Shown here one piece after another: positions 16,250-24,555 of a stretch of 64,000 nucleotides of DNA. Each line of letters begins with the position of its first letter. Position 1 is the stretch's first letter. The notes under the pieces are model-generated. The model worked only from the letters and a program-made list of their open reading frames with translations, did not search any database and was not told the DNA's origin. The stretch spans positions 29,145 through 93,144 of the forward strand of contig JAEZRE010000011.1 in assembly GCA_023412915.1 (NCBI GenBank). Reading direction: 5' to 3'. The DNA is from Bacillota bacterium. GTDB lineage: Bacteria > Bacillota > Clostridia > Acetivibrionales > DTU013. A program made the translations under genes and the position numbers.

Positions 16250-19200
16250 TCAGCACCTCCTGTCGCATCTTAGGCATCTCATGGCTTCAGCTATGGCATT
16301 CAGCTTGTGGAAGCCGACTGCGACCTCGTCAAAGCATTTGCTCCTCGTGTCCGGCGGCAGGAATTTCATGGAGAAGCGCTCATGCTCCACGATCTCCTTT
16401 TCATCTGTCGGCTTCGGTATTTCGATATCTTCGCCCGTATTCAGATTGCCACTGCCTCCGAGGTATTTATCAATAGCCTTTGCCGCGTTCTTGCCGTCGG
16501 CTATCGCCCTTATGACCGTGTCGGAACCCCTTACGACGTCGCCCCCGGCAAACACTCCCTTCATTTTTGTCATAAGAGTGCTGCGGTCGGTAACAAAGGT
16601 ACCCCACTTCGTGACCTCGACTTCCTCCCGGTTTATGAAGGGCAGATCGGAGTACTGGCTGACGGCTGGTATCACCATATCCACCTTCAGCGTGAATTCT
16701 GTCCCTGGCACAGGTTGAGGTTTCCTTCTGCCTCCATCGTCGAACCCGCCAAGTTCCATCCTTATACATTCTATTTCACTGATGCCGCCTTCACCTGTAA
16801 ACCTTAGCGGCGCAACCAGTGAAATGATTCTGACACCCTCTTCTTCTGCGTCGCGTATCTCTCTTCTGTCCGCGGGCATATCCTCGATACTTCGCCTGTA
16901 CAGAAGCACCACTTCCTTCGCCCCAAGCCTCAGAGCCGTGCGAGCGGCGTCTATTGCGGTATTTCCGCCGCCTATCACAGCTACCGTACCACCTGCCTTG
17001 ACTTCCCTATCCAGGTTTACATCGCGGAGAAAGTCGAGTCCATGGTAGATACCCTTCATATCCTCGCCCGGTATTCCGATCTTGTTGGAGAACTGTGTCC
17101 CCGTCGCTATATACAAAGCGTCGCTGCCTGCCTTCAGTTCGTTGAAGGTGATATCCCTGCCCACCTCGGTGTTGAGATGTATCTTGACGCCGACCTGCTC
17201 TATCATTTTTATTTCATTCTGCAACACCTCGGAAGGCAGCCTGTACTCGGGTATTCCGAAGGCAAGCACTCCTCCCGCCACAGGCTGCGATTCATAGACG
17301 TCGACATCATAGCCGAGCCTTGCCAGATAATAACCGCAAGTGAGACCAGAAGGTCCTGCGCCTATGATGCCTACCCGCTTCCCTTTCTTCGGGAAGACAA
17401 GATCCATATAAGGTTCTTCGTTCCTGAGCACATAGTCGGCAACATACCGCTTCAGATCGGCGATCGCCACAGGTTCGTCCAACTGGCCCCTTCTGCATTT
17501 GCTTTCGCACTCATGCGTGCAGACCCTCCCGCAGACAGCCGGGAACGGGTTTTCCTTTCTTATGAGATTATATGCGTCCCGCAGCCTTCCCGCAGCTACC
17601 AGCGCAACATAACCAGGCACGTTGACTCCCGCGGGACAGGCGTTCTGGCAGGGCGAAATGAACATTTCGGAGCAGACGCCCGCCCTGCAGTACTTGTATC
17701 TGATATGCTCCTCGAATTCCTCCCTGAAGTTTCCTATCATGTTGAGCACGGGATTCGGCGCCGTATTGCCGAGACCGCATACCGCAGTCTCCCTTATCGT
17801 ATAACACAGCTCTTCGAGCTTTTCGATATCGCCCTCTTCTCCCTGACCTTTAGTGATCCTCTCGAGTATTTCGAGCATCCTTCTTGTACCGAGCCGACAC
17901 GGCACGCATTTCCCGCAGGATTCATCCTGTATGAAGTCCATGAAAAACCTTGCCATGTCCACCATACAGGTATCCTCATCCATCGTGATCAGGCCGCCCG
18001 AACCCATTATCGCACCCAATTTCACAAGCGACTCGTAATCCATCGGAGTGTTCAGATTCTCCTTCGTGAGGCAGCCCCCGGATGGTCCGCCGGTCTGGGC
18101 GGCCTTGAACTCCCGGTTCCTTCTGACTCCTCCGCCGATGCCGAAAATTATATCTCCAAGAGTCGTGCCCATCGGCACTTCCACGATCCCTGTATTATTT
18201 ATGGCTCCTGCCAGCGCAAAGACCTTGGTGCCTTTACTTCTGCCCATCCCGATGCCCGAAAACCATTCGCTCCCTTTCAGTATTATCGGCGGCAGGTTTG
18301 CATAGGTTTCAACGTTGCTTATTATCGAAGGTTTACCGAAGAGACCTTTTTCGAAGGGCAGCGGAGGTTTTTGCCTGGGTTCGCCCCTTTCTCCTTCGAT
18401 GGAAGCCATCAGGGCGGTTTCCTCTCCGCACACGAAAGCGCCGGCGCCTATTCTGATCTCTATATCGAAATCGAAACCGCTGCCAAGGATGTTCCGGCCA
18501 AGCAGACCGGCTTCCCTGGCAGTTCTGATGGCGAGGTCGAGTCTCTCCACCGCCAGCGGATATTCGGCGCGTACATATATGTAGCCCTTCTTTGCGCCGA
18601 TCGCGTACCCCCCGATCATCATCCCCTCTATCACGCTGTGCGGGTCTCCCTCGAGAAGGCTCCTGTCCATAAATGCGCCGGGATCGCCTTCATCCGCGTT
18701 ACAGATAAGATACTTTATGCTTCCGGGCGCTTTCATGCCGGATTCGAACTTGATCCCGGTAGGAAAACCTGCGCCTCCCCTGCCCCTAAGGCCAGACCTT
18801 TTTACCTCGTCCACCACCTGTTCCTGCGAGTAGCGGTCGAGGACCTTCGAGACGGCCATATATCCATCGTGGGCAATGTATTCATCCAACGAAGAATAGT
18901 CTATACTCCCACAGTTGCGAAGGGCGATTTTGACCTGTTTCTTGAAATAGTCTATATCGCCGATCTCAGGTATATATTTGCCGGTTTTCCTGTCATAATA
19001 GGTTTTTTCCGTAAGGACAGTCCCCTGTACAAGTTGGGCGTCTATTATAGGCGGGATGTCCTTAGGAGTAAGCTTCGTATATAGTATGTTCCTTGCGGCT
19101 GCGACGCCGGATGCGTCCTCGGAACATCCGCCCGCTCCCGAACCATCATAGCTGCCGAGATCCGATATAACCATGACCGGACCGAGGTCACAGGTCCCTA

Positions 19201-19414
19201 TACAGCCTGTTTCGATAACACGCACTTTCTCTGTCAGGCCCAGTTCCTCCAGATAGCTTACAAGCGTATCCCTCACAGCATGGCAATTCGAGGAGATGCA
19301 CCCTGCGCCTGAACAAACGATGATTTGATGCTTTTTATCCTTCAGCCTGCCGTTGAACGCTTCCCTGACAGCTAAAAGGTCGTCGCGGTTTTTTATTTTT
19401 AAATTCTGCTGCAT
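16250..19414 (-). CDS. NuoF-GltD fusion subunit of hydrogenase 2 (NADH/FMN module fused to NADPH/FAD module)
   Basis: A 1054-residue fusion. Residues 30-90 form a thioredoxin-like ferredoxin segment (C34, C39, C71, C75). Residues 150-570 are the NuoF core: GLRGRGGAGFPTG at 208-220, FVCGEETAL at 328, ESCGKCVPCRLGT at 498-510. From about 585 the terminal ferredoxin domain of ordinary HydB is replaced by a glutamate-synthase-small-subunit/NfnB module: cluster cysteines CQNACPAGVN (589-598) and CGRVCTHECESKC (628-640), FAD site GIIGAGPSGL (682-691), second dinucleotide site VIGGGNTAIDAA (813-824) with LLYRRS (837-842), typical of NADPH binding, and a cysteine tail RCLRCDRRC. AAGGAGGAAGCC precedes the ATG. 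It may link ferredoxin, NADH and NADPH pools to H2; similar hybrids occur in other clostridia and relate to StnBC-type transhydrogenases. Confidence 0.92.
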   Translation of the reverse strand: MQQNLKIKNRDDLLAVREAFNGRLKDKKHQIIVCSGAGCISSNCHAVRDTLVSYLEELGLTEKVRVIETGCIGTCDLGPVMVISDLGSYDGSGAGGCSEDASGVAAARNILYTKLTPKDIPPIIDAQLVQGTVLTEKTYYDRKTGKYIPEIGDIDYFKKQVKIALRNCGSIDYSSLDEYIAHDGYMAVSKVLDRYSQEQVVDEVKRSGLRGRGGAGFPTGIKFESGMKAPGSIKYLICNADEGDPGAFMDRSLLEGDPHSVIEGMMIGGYAIGAKKGYIYVRAEYPLAVERLDLAIRTAREAGLLGRNILGSGFDFDIEIRIGAGAFVCGEETALMASIEGERGEPRQKPPLPFEKGLFGKPSIISNVETYANLPPIILKGSEWFSGIGMGRSKGTKVFALAGAINNTGIVEVPMGTTLGDIIFGIGGGVRRNREFKAAQTGGPSGGCLTKENLNTPMDYESLVKLGAIMGSGGLITMDEDTCMVDMARFFMDFIQDESCGKCVPCRLGTRRMLEILERITKGQGEEGDIEKLEELCYTIRETAVCGLGNTAPNPVLNMIGNFREEFEEHIRYKYCRAGVCSEMFISPCQNACPAGVNVPGYVALVAAGRLRDAYNLIRKENPFPAVCGRVCTHECESKCRRGQLDEPVAIADLKRYVADYVLRNEEPYMDLVFPKKGKRVGIIGAGPSGLTCGYYLARLGYDVDVYESQPVAGGVLAFGIPEYRLPSEVLQNEIKMIEQVGVKIHLNTEVGRDITFNELKAGSDALYIATGTQFSNKIGIPGEDMKGIYHGLDFLRDVNLDREVKAGGTVAVIGGGNTAIDAARTALRLGAKEVVLLYRRSIEDMPADRREIRDAEEEGVRIISLVAPLRFTGEGGISEIECIRMELGGFDDGGRRKPQPVPGTEFTLKVDMVIPAVSQYSDLPFINREEVEVTKWGTFVTDRSTLMTKMKGVFAGGDVVRGSDTVIRAIADGKNAAKAIDKYLGGSGNLNTGEDIEIPKPTDEKEIVEHERFSMKFLPPDTRSKCFDEVAVGFHKLNAIAEAMRCLRCDRRC

Positions 19415-19425
19415 GGCTTCCTCCT

Positions 19426-19926
19426 TTATTTATACTGTTCAAGGATGTTCCGGAGCTTATCCGGATTCACCTGTTTGTAGACCTTGTCGTTTATGGTTAT
19501 AGCCGGGGCCAGTCCGCAGGCGCCGATACACCTCATGACCTCCAGTGAGAATTTGCCGTCGTCGGTGGTCCCGCCTACTTCCACGCCTAATATCTCCCTT
19601 AGCTTTTCGATTATCTTTTTACCGCCCCTGACATAACAGGCAGTACCGAGACATACCCTGATCGTATTTTCTCCCCTCGGCTTCGTCGAGAAAAAGGTGT
19701 AGAACGTCACAACGCCGCTCACTTCGGATAGCGGCTTGTTCAGTTTTTCCGCAATGAACCGCTGCAGTTCGAGAGGCAGGTATCCATAGATGCCCTGCGC
19801 CATGTGCAGAATCTGGATCAGGCATCCTTCCCTGTCCTTATATTCCTCGATGACCTCAGCTATCCTCGCGTACTTCTCCTGGTCGGTTTCAGTTCCGCAA
19901 TTGCAGGTTGTTGCCGGAATGCTCAT
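19426..19926 (-). CDS. hydC: NuoE-like [2Fe-2S] subunit of hydrogenase 2
   Basis: A 166-residue NuoE-like protein with CLGTACYVRG and RCIGACG cluster ligands and the GVVTFYTFF motif. It is first in a three-gene operon with the NuoF-GltD fusion and hydA2, 11 bp before the fusion gene. A GTG at 19941 is in frame, but GGGAGG lies between it and the ATG at 19926, so 19926 is the start. Unlike operon 1, no HATPase or HndB-like gene is present. Confidence 0.93.
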   Translation of the reverse strand: MSIPATTCNCGTETDQEKYARIAEVIEEYKDREGCLIQILHMAQGIYGYLPLELQRFIAEKLNKPLSEVSGVVTFYTFFSTKPRGENTIRVCLGTACYVRGGKKIIEKLREILGVEVGGTTDDGKFSLEVMRCIGACGLAPAITINDKVYKQVNPDKLRNILEQYK

Positions 19927-20140
19927 AAAGACCTCCCTCACATACCTTAAGGCAGATTGATAGTCGTCGGATATTTAGTTTTAGTTTTTAAACTTTGAGT
20001 TTTTTAACGATCCTTCGTACATTCAGTTGCAGTTTTACTTTGCCGCTCAAATGTAATCAGGCTGCGGAATACTGCCGAGGTATTTCCGGTGATTTGACGA
20101 GTGATTTTCGTTGCGGTTGCCAAGTTGGATCGATGAAATT

Positions 20141-20158
20141 CGTTAAATAATTAACCAT
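20141..20158. promoter_or_regulatory. Rex-like operator of hydrogenase operon 2
   Basis: TCGTTAA-ATAA-TTAACCA has one mismatch per half to the Rex consensus. It is centred about 24 bp downstream of the -10 box of the operon promoter, where bound repressor would block elongation or initiation. Confidence 0.7.
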
Positions 20159-20170
20159 ATATTTCAAATA

Positions 20171-20199
20171 AATTATAACACGCGACGTTGAATTTTTCA
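20171..20199 (-). promoter_or_regulatory. Sigma-A promoter of hydrogenase operon 2
   Basis: Minus-strand TTGAAA (20194-20199), 17 bp, TATAAT (20171-20176). It predicts a leader of roughly 235 nt before hydC2. Apart from the Rex-like site I see no clear riboswitch or hairpin in that leader (19927-20140). Confidence 0.78.
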
Positions 20200-20283
20200 A
20201 TCCAAAATAAATGAGGCTTCTGCCTCACCAGTTATTTTATTGCTGGTTTCGTTCAAAGAGCATAACTATCCCCCACATACAAG

Positions 20284-20313
20284 AAAGCTGCGGTATAAAA
20301 TACCGCAGCTTCC
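20284..20313 (-). terminator. Terminator after the cellobiose phosphorylase gene
   Basis: The stem AAGCTGCGGTA/TACCGCAGCTT (20285-20311) has a short AT loop and is followed in the minus direction by TTCTT. It lies 16 bp past the GH94 stop and separates that gene from the hydrogenase 2 promoter. Confidence 0.8.
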
Positions 20314-20326
20314 GTGAAGAATCTTT

Positions 20327-22765
20327 TCAACCCATTACAGCTTCCACCTTGTGGATCTTGCCGTCGCTGAATATGGGAAGTACGTTCCCTATAAACTCCT
20401 TGCCGTCTATCGTGAGCAGCTTGATACCTTTGGAAACATGCTGCGGGTTGGTTATTCTGATATCGTAGGTCGCCCCCCTGAAGTGACGCGTTATGTTGAA
20501 ACCATCCCACGCCCTGGGTATGCAGGGATCAATCGCAAGTCCGTGATAGTCCGGCTTGATACCGAGAATGAACTGCGATATCGCTACGAAGTTCCAGGCC
20601 GCCGTGCCGGTAAGCCAGGAATTCTTGGCCTCGCCGTGCCGTCCCGCGTCCTTGCCTGCTATCATCTGCGAATACACGTAGGGTTCCATCCTGTGGAGCT
20701 CGCTTATGTCCTCCCTGTATGCCGGAGCTATTTTCGAATAGAGCTCGAAAGCCTTGTCGCCTCTTCCGAAAACAGCCTCGCCCGCCATGATCCAGGGATT
20801 GTTGTGGCAGAAGATTCCCGCGTTTTCCTTGTATCCGGGCGGGTAGGACGATATTTCGCCGAGTTCCACATGATATTTCGTATAGGCAGGGTTTACTAGC
20901 ACCATGCCGTGTTTTGAATCGAGATGTTTCCAGGCGGAATCGAGAGCCTTTTCAACAGCGCCGCTCTCGAGGCCAATCTGAGCCATGGTGCAGAAGCCCT
21001 GTGTTTCAATGAATATCTTTCCCTCGTCATTTTCCTTGCTGCCGACCTTGTTTCCAAAATCGTCGTAGGCGCGCAGGAACCATTCCCCGTCGAAGCCGTG
21101 CTTCATGACGGTCTCCTTCATGGTCTGTATGTGTCCCTTTGCAGCCTTCGCCTCGTCATAGAGACCGATGTTCTCGCATATCTTCACGTAATCGTTGCCG
21201 ATGAATACGAACATTCCCGCTATCAATACCGACTCGGCCACCCTGCCGTCCTTGCTGGTCGTTGTCTGATATGACTCGTCAGGCATCGTAGAGAAGCAGT
21301 TCAGATTCAGGCAGTCGTTCCAGTCCGCCCTGCCTATGAGCGGCAGTCCGTGAGGCCCGAGGTTGTTGACGACATGGAAGAAGGATCTCCTGAGGTGTTC
21401 GAAAAGATTCGCAGCCTTGGACGGATCATTATCGAACGGGACCTGCTCCTCCAAAATATTGAAGTCTCCCGTTTCCTTGATATATGCCGCCGTGGAGGCT
21501 ATAAGCCATAGCGGGTCATCGTTGAAGTTTCCGCCTATCTCGTTATTTCCCTTCTTCGTAAGCGGCTGGTACTGGTGGTAAGCGCCTCCGTCTTCAAGCT
21601 GCGTTGCAGCGAGATCCAGTATCCTCTCCTTAGCTCTCTGGGGTATCTGGTGGACGAAGCCAAGTATATCCTGGTTGGAATCCCTGAAGCCCATGCCGCG
21701 CCCGATACCTGACTCAAAATAGGATGCGCTTCTGGACATGTTGAACGTGACCATGCACTGGTACTGGTTCCATATGTTGACCATGCGGTTGAGCTTTTCA
21801 TCCTTGCTGTTCACGCTGTATTTTGAAAGCAGGCTGTTCCAGTATTCCTTCAGCTCATCGAAGGCTTCCGCGACCTGTTCGACGGTTGAAAATCTTGCTG
21901 TCATTTCTTTAGCAATTTTCTTGTTTATTACGCCGGGGGCTTCCCACTTTTTATCTTCCTCATTCTCAACGTAGCCGAGCACGAAAACGATTTCTTTCTG
22001 CTCGCCCGGCTCCAGAGTCATATCGAAGCTGTGCGAAGCTATGGGCGACCAGCCGTCCGCCATGGAATTGGAGGATTTGCCGGCTGCCACCGCTATTGGA
22101 GCGTCGAAGCCGTTGTATTGTCCCACGAAGGAATTTCTGTCGGTATCAAAGCCCGTTATATCGGTATTTGAGGAATAGAACGCGAAATGGTTACGCCTTT
22201 CCCTGTATTCGGTCTTATGGTAGATAGTATTGCCTTCGAGCTCGATCTCGCCTGTGTTGAAGTTCCTCTGGAAGTTTGTCATATCGTCATAAGCGTTCCA
22301 AAGATTCCATTCAATGAATGAAAACAACGTTATTTTTTTGACGGCCCCGCTTGTGTTCCTGACACTGACCTTGTGGACTTCCCCGTTGAAATTCTGCGGC
22401 ACGAACAAGAGCACCTCGGCCCCTATTCCTCCGCGTTCGCCGTATATCCTGGTGCAACCGAGGCCATGACGGCATTCGTACCTGTCCAGTGTCTTTTTGA
22501 CCGGAGCCCAGCCGGGAGACCAGAAATCTCCGTTATCACCACGTATATAAAAATACCTTCCGCCATTATCGATAGGAACGCTGTTGTATCTGTAGCGCGT
22601 AATACGTCTCAGCCTCGCGTCTTTATAGAAGCAATAGCCTCCAGCCGTATTCGAAATGAGCGAAAAGAATTCCTGGTTGCCTGAATAGTTTATCCACGGG
22701 CTTGGAGTTTCAGGGGTGGTTATTACATACTCCTTGTTTGCGTCGTCAAAGTACCCGTATTTCAT
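20327..22765 (-). CDS. Cellobiose phosphorylase, family GH94
   Basis: An 812-residue cytoplasmic enzyme that splits cellobiose with phosphate into glucose 1-phosphate and glucose, saving ATP. The N-terminus MKYGYFDDANKEYVITTPET, the WINY and FFSLISNTAGGYCFYKDARL region, and the catalytic GRADWNDCLN (478-487, general acid Asp near 484) match GH94 cellobiose phosphorylases, which are about 811 residues. The SYPPGY and NNPWIMAGE region forms the substrate and phosphate site. Cellodextrin phosphorylases are longer (about 980), which favours cellobiose. The frame is open upstream to 22873, but GGGAGGTAATT before the ATG at 22765 and the family N-terminus fix the start. A GC-rich hairpin (22815-22835) lies in its leader. 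Confidence 0.95.
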   Translation of the reverse strand: MKYGYFDDANKEYVITTPETPSPWINYSGNQEFFSLISNTAGGYCFYKDARLRRITRYRYNSVPIDNGGRYFYIRGDNGDFWSPGWAPVKKTLDRYECRHGLGCTRIYGERGGIGAEVLLFVPQNFNGEVHKVSVRNTSGAVKKITLFSFIEWNLWNAYDDMTNFQRNFNTGEIELEGNTIYHKTEYRERRNHFAFYSSNTDITGFDTDRNSFVGQYNGFDAPIAVAAGKSSNSMADGWSPIASHSFDMTLEPGEQKEIVFVLGYVENEEDKKWEAPGVINKKIAKEMTARFSTVEQVAEAFDELKEYWNSLLSKYSVNSKDEKLNRMVNIWNQYQCMVTFNMSRSASYFESGIGRGMGFRDSNQDILGFVHQIPQRAKERILDLAATQLEDGGAYHQYQPLTKKGNNEIGGNFNDDPLWLIASTAAYIKETGDFNILEEQVPFDNDPSKAANLFEHLRRSFFHVVNNLGPHGLPLIGRADWNDCLNLNCFSTMPDESYQTTTSKDGRVAESVLIAGMFVFIGNDYVKICENIGLYDEAKAAKGHIQTMKETVMKHGFDGEWFLRAYDDFGNKVGSKENDEGKIFIETQGFCTMAQIGLESGAVEKALDSAWKHLDSKHGMVLVNPAYTKYHVELGEISSYPPGYKENAGIFCHNNPWIMAGEAVFGRGDKAFELYSKIAPAYREDISELHRMEPYVYSQMIAGKDAGRHGEAKNSWLTGTAAWNFVAISQFILGIKPDYHGLAIDPCIPRAWDGFNITRHFRGATYDIRITNPQHVSKGIKLLTIDGKEFIGNVLPIFSDGKIHKVEAVMG

Positions 22766-22814
22766 AATTACCTCCCGCATTTTTATTAATAAGTCCTGCC
22801 GGAAACATGGCAAG

Positions 22815-22835
22815 GCCGGGGCTGATCCAGCCCGG
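22815..22835. other. GC-rich hairpin between yesN-like gene and GH94 gene
   Basis: CCGGGGCTGATCCAGCCCGG can fold with one bulged G. There is no T run on either side, so it is not a classical terminator. It lies about 50 nt upstream of the cellobiose phosphorylase ATG and may be a leader structure or a processing or termination site after the response-regulator gene. Confidence 0.35.
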
Positions 22836-22938
22836 TCCCGATCGATCAGTATAAAAAACTGTTCGTCCGTCATTTATATGTTACAATGCATGGAAGATGA
22901 GGTTAATAGAATGAATTGCTTTATGGTGTATATACTTG

Positions 22939-24555
22939 CTATTTTTCACGAAATTCGGTAGGTGTTACGCCGACATATTTTTTAAATAATTTGGAAAAAT
23001 AGTGCGCATCGGGGATACCAACCTGCTCTGCTACTTCGTAAGTCTTGAAGCGGACGTCCCTGAGCATTTCCTTTGCTTTTTCTATACGAATCTCATTAAG
23101 GTAGTCGACAAAATTTTTGCCCATTTCCTTCTTGAACATCCTGCTTATATAGTACGTGCTGACGAAGGTATGCTCTGCCACTTCATTGAGCGTAATCTGT
23201 TCGTTGTAGTGCTGTTGCAGGTATTCAACCGCTTTGCGGAGAATGAGCTTGATACTCTTGTTGTTGTAGCTGTTGACCTTTGAGGTAATACTTCTGGCCG
23301 ATTCGTCGAGCAGCATGTTGAGTTCGTCTGCATTGGAACATTTTTCAATAAGGCCGTAAAGGCCGCTCAATTCACTGTATTCGAGCTTCTTGTCGCTGTC
23401 CCCGGACATAAGCGACATCCTGATGTTGTTTATGGACGATATCAGGTTCCAGTAAAAATTTTTGATAAAATCTTTATTGGAAGGATCGACGCCTTTTATA
23501 TAGCTGTAGATATCCTGCAGCCTGTCTTTTACGGACTGCTCGTTTCCGGATCTTATACCCTCTATCAGCGCCTTTTGCAGCTTTTCAAGCATGGAATGGT
23601 CGTCATATTTGAAGAACGTATTGATATCGCTATGGAAGATTATCGAGTTGCTGCCCATATAAAATTTGTGTTCGAGCGCTTCACGGCATTCTCCGAATTT
23701 TTGGGGAAGCTGCGTCATTTTAACCCCTTCCGAGCTCACCGCGATAGTGACCGTGAAGCCGAAACAGTTACAGATGATGTCCTGAAGGTAGGAGCATTTT
23801 TTATCGATTATCTCCGCTACATTCCCGGCTTCACCGTTATGCGTCAGTATAAACGCTATCCCCATATTGTTCAGTGTCACGTTTATAACGTCGAACGTGT
23901 CAGCAAAGACTTCATTGAACGTGTTTATTATCCCGAACTGGTACAAATGCCTGTCGTACTGGCTGATATCGCCGGCGTCGCTGTCCTCGGAATCGTTCTG
24001 AACGATGAGCATGAAGAATTCCTTCGATTTTACATTGAAAAGCTCGAGCTTCTGAAGGATATCCTCCTCATTGGTGTTGATCTCATATATGACGTCGTAC
24101 AGGAATTTCTCACGAAGGACCGATATATTCTGCATGAACAGCATGCTCAGCTTCTCGATCTCTTCGGACCGCTCCTTTTTAAATTTCAGTTCTTTTACGG
24201 CTCTTGCAATAACGGAGGTCAGTTCTTCTATTTTCGACGGTTTGAGCAGGAAGTCGAAGGCCCCTATTTTCAAGGCTTCGTGTACATAGTCAAAATCACG
24301 GTGTCCCGTCAGTATGATTATCTTGCTGTCAGGCACCGAATCCTTTATCTCGCGGAGCATGGTTAGTCCATCGGTTTCGGGCATCTTGATATCTGTAATG
24401 ATGATATCCGGCAAAAGCTTCCTGATCAGCTCGATACCTTCGAGTCCGTCTGCTGCTTCGCCGCAGACTTCGCACCCGAAGTTTTTCCAGTTGATGATAT
24501 TCTTTAATCCCTTACGGATGATGGGCTCGTCATCAATTATCAGAACCTTGAACAT
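22939..24555 (-). CDS. YesN-type response regulator with AraC DNA-binding domain
   Basis: A 538-residue two-component regulator. Residues 1-120 are a receiver domain (VLIIDDEP, phospho-acceptor Asp in DIIITDIKMPETDG, lysine in FLLKPSK). A long middle region of about 300 residues follows. The C-terminal 100 residues are an AraC-type double helix-turn-helix (LNEVAEHTFVSTYYISRMFK, KAKEMLRDV, PTEFRE). The start at 24555 is chosen because GGAGGGG sits inside the longer frame (24573). It overlaps the sensor kinase gene by about 23 bp. The next gene downstream is cellobiose phosphorylase on the same strand, a plausible target. Confidence 0.92.
   Translation of the reverse strand: MFKVLIIDDEPIIRKGLKNIINWKNFGCEVCGEAADGLEGIELIRKLLPDIIITDIKMPETDGLTMLREIKDSVPDSKIIILTGHRDFDYVHEALKIGAFDFLLKPSKIEELTSVIARAVKELKFKKERSEEIEKLSMLFMQNISVLREKFLYDVIYEINTNEEDILQKLELFNVKSKEFFMLIVQNDSEDSDAGDISQYDRHLYQFGIINTFNEVFADTFDVINVTLNNMGIAFILTHNGEAGNVAEIIDKKCSYLQDIICNCFGFTVTIAVSSEGVKMTQLPQKFGECREALEHKFYMGSNSIIFHSDINTFFKYDDHSMLEKLQKALIEGIRSGNEQSVKDRLQDIYSYIKGVDPSNKDFIKNFYWNLISSINNIRMSLMSGDSDKKLEYSELSGLYGLIEKCSNADELNMLLDESARSITSKVNSYNNKSIKLILRKAVEYLQQHYNEQITLNEVAEHTFVSTYYISRMFKKEMGKNFVDYLNEIRIEKAKEMLRDVRFKTYEVAEQVGIPDAHYFSKLFKKYVGVTPTEFREK

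Noticed and set aside
17042..19084. A 680-codon open frame on the plus strand antisense to the NuoF-GltD fusion gene
   Set aside because: The minus strand carries clear domain motifs throughout; the plus frame has no recognisable domain and arises from the codon pattern of the real gene.
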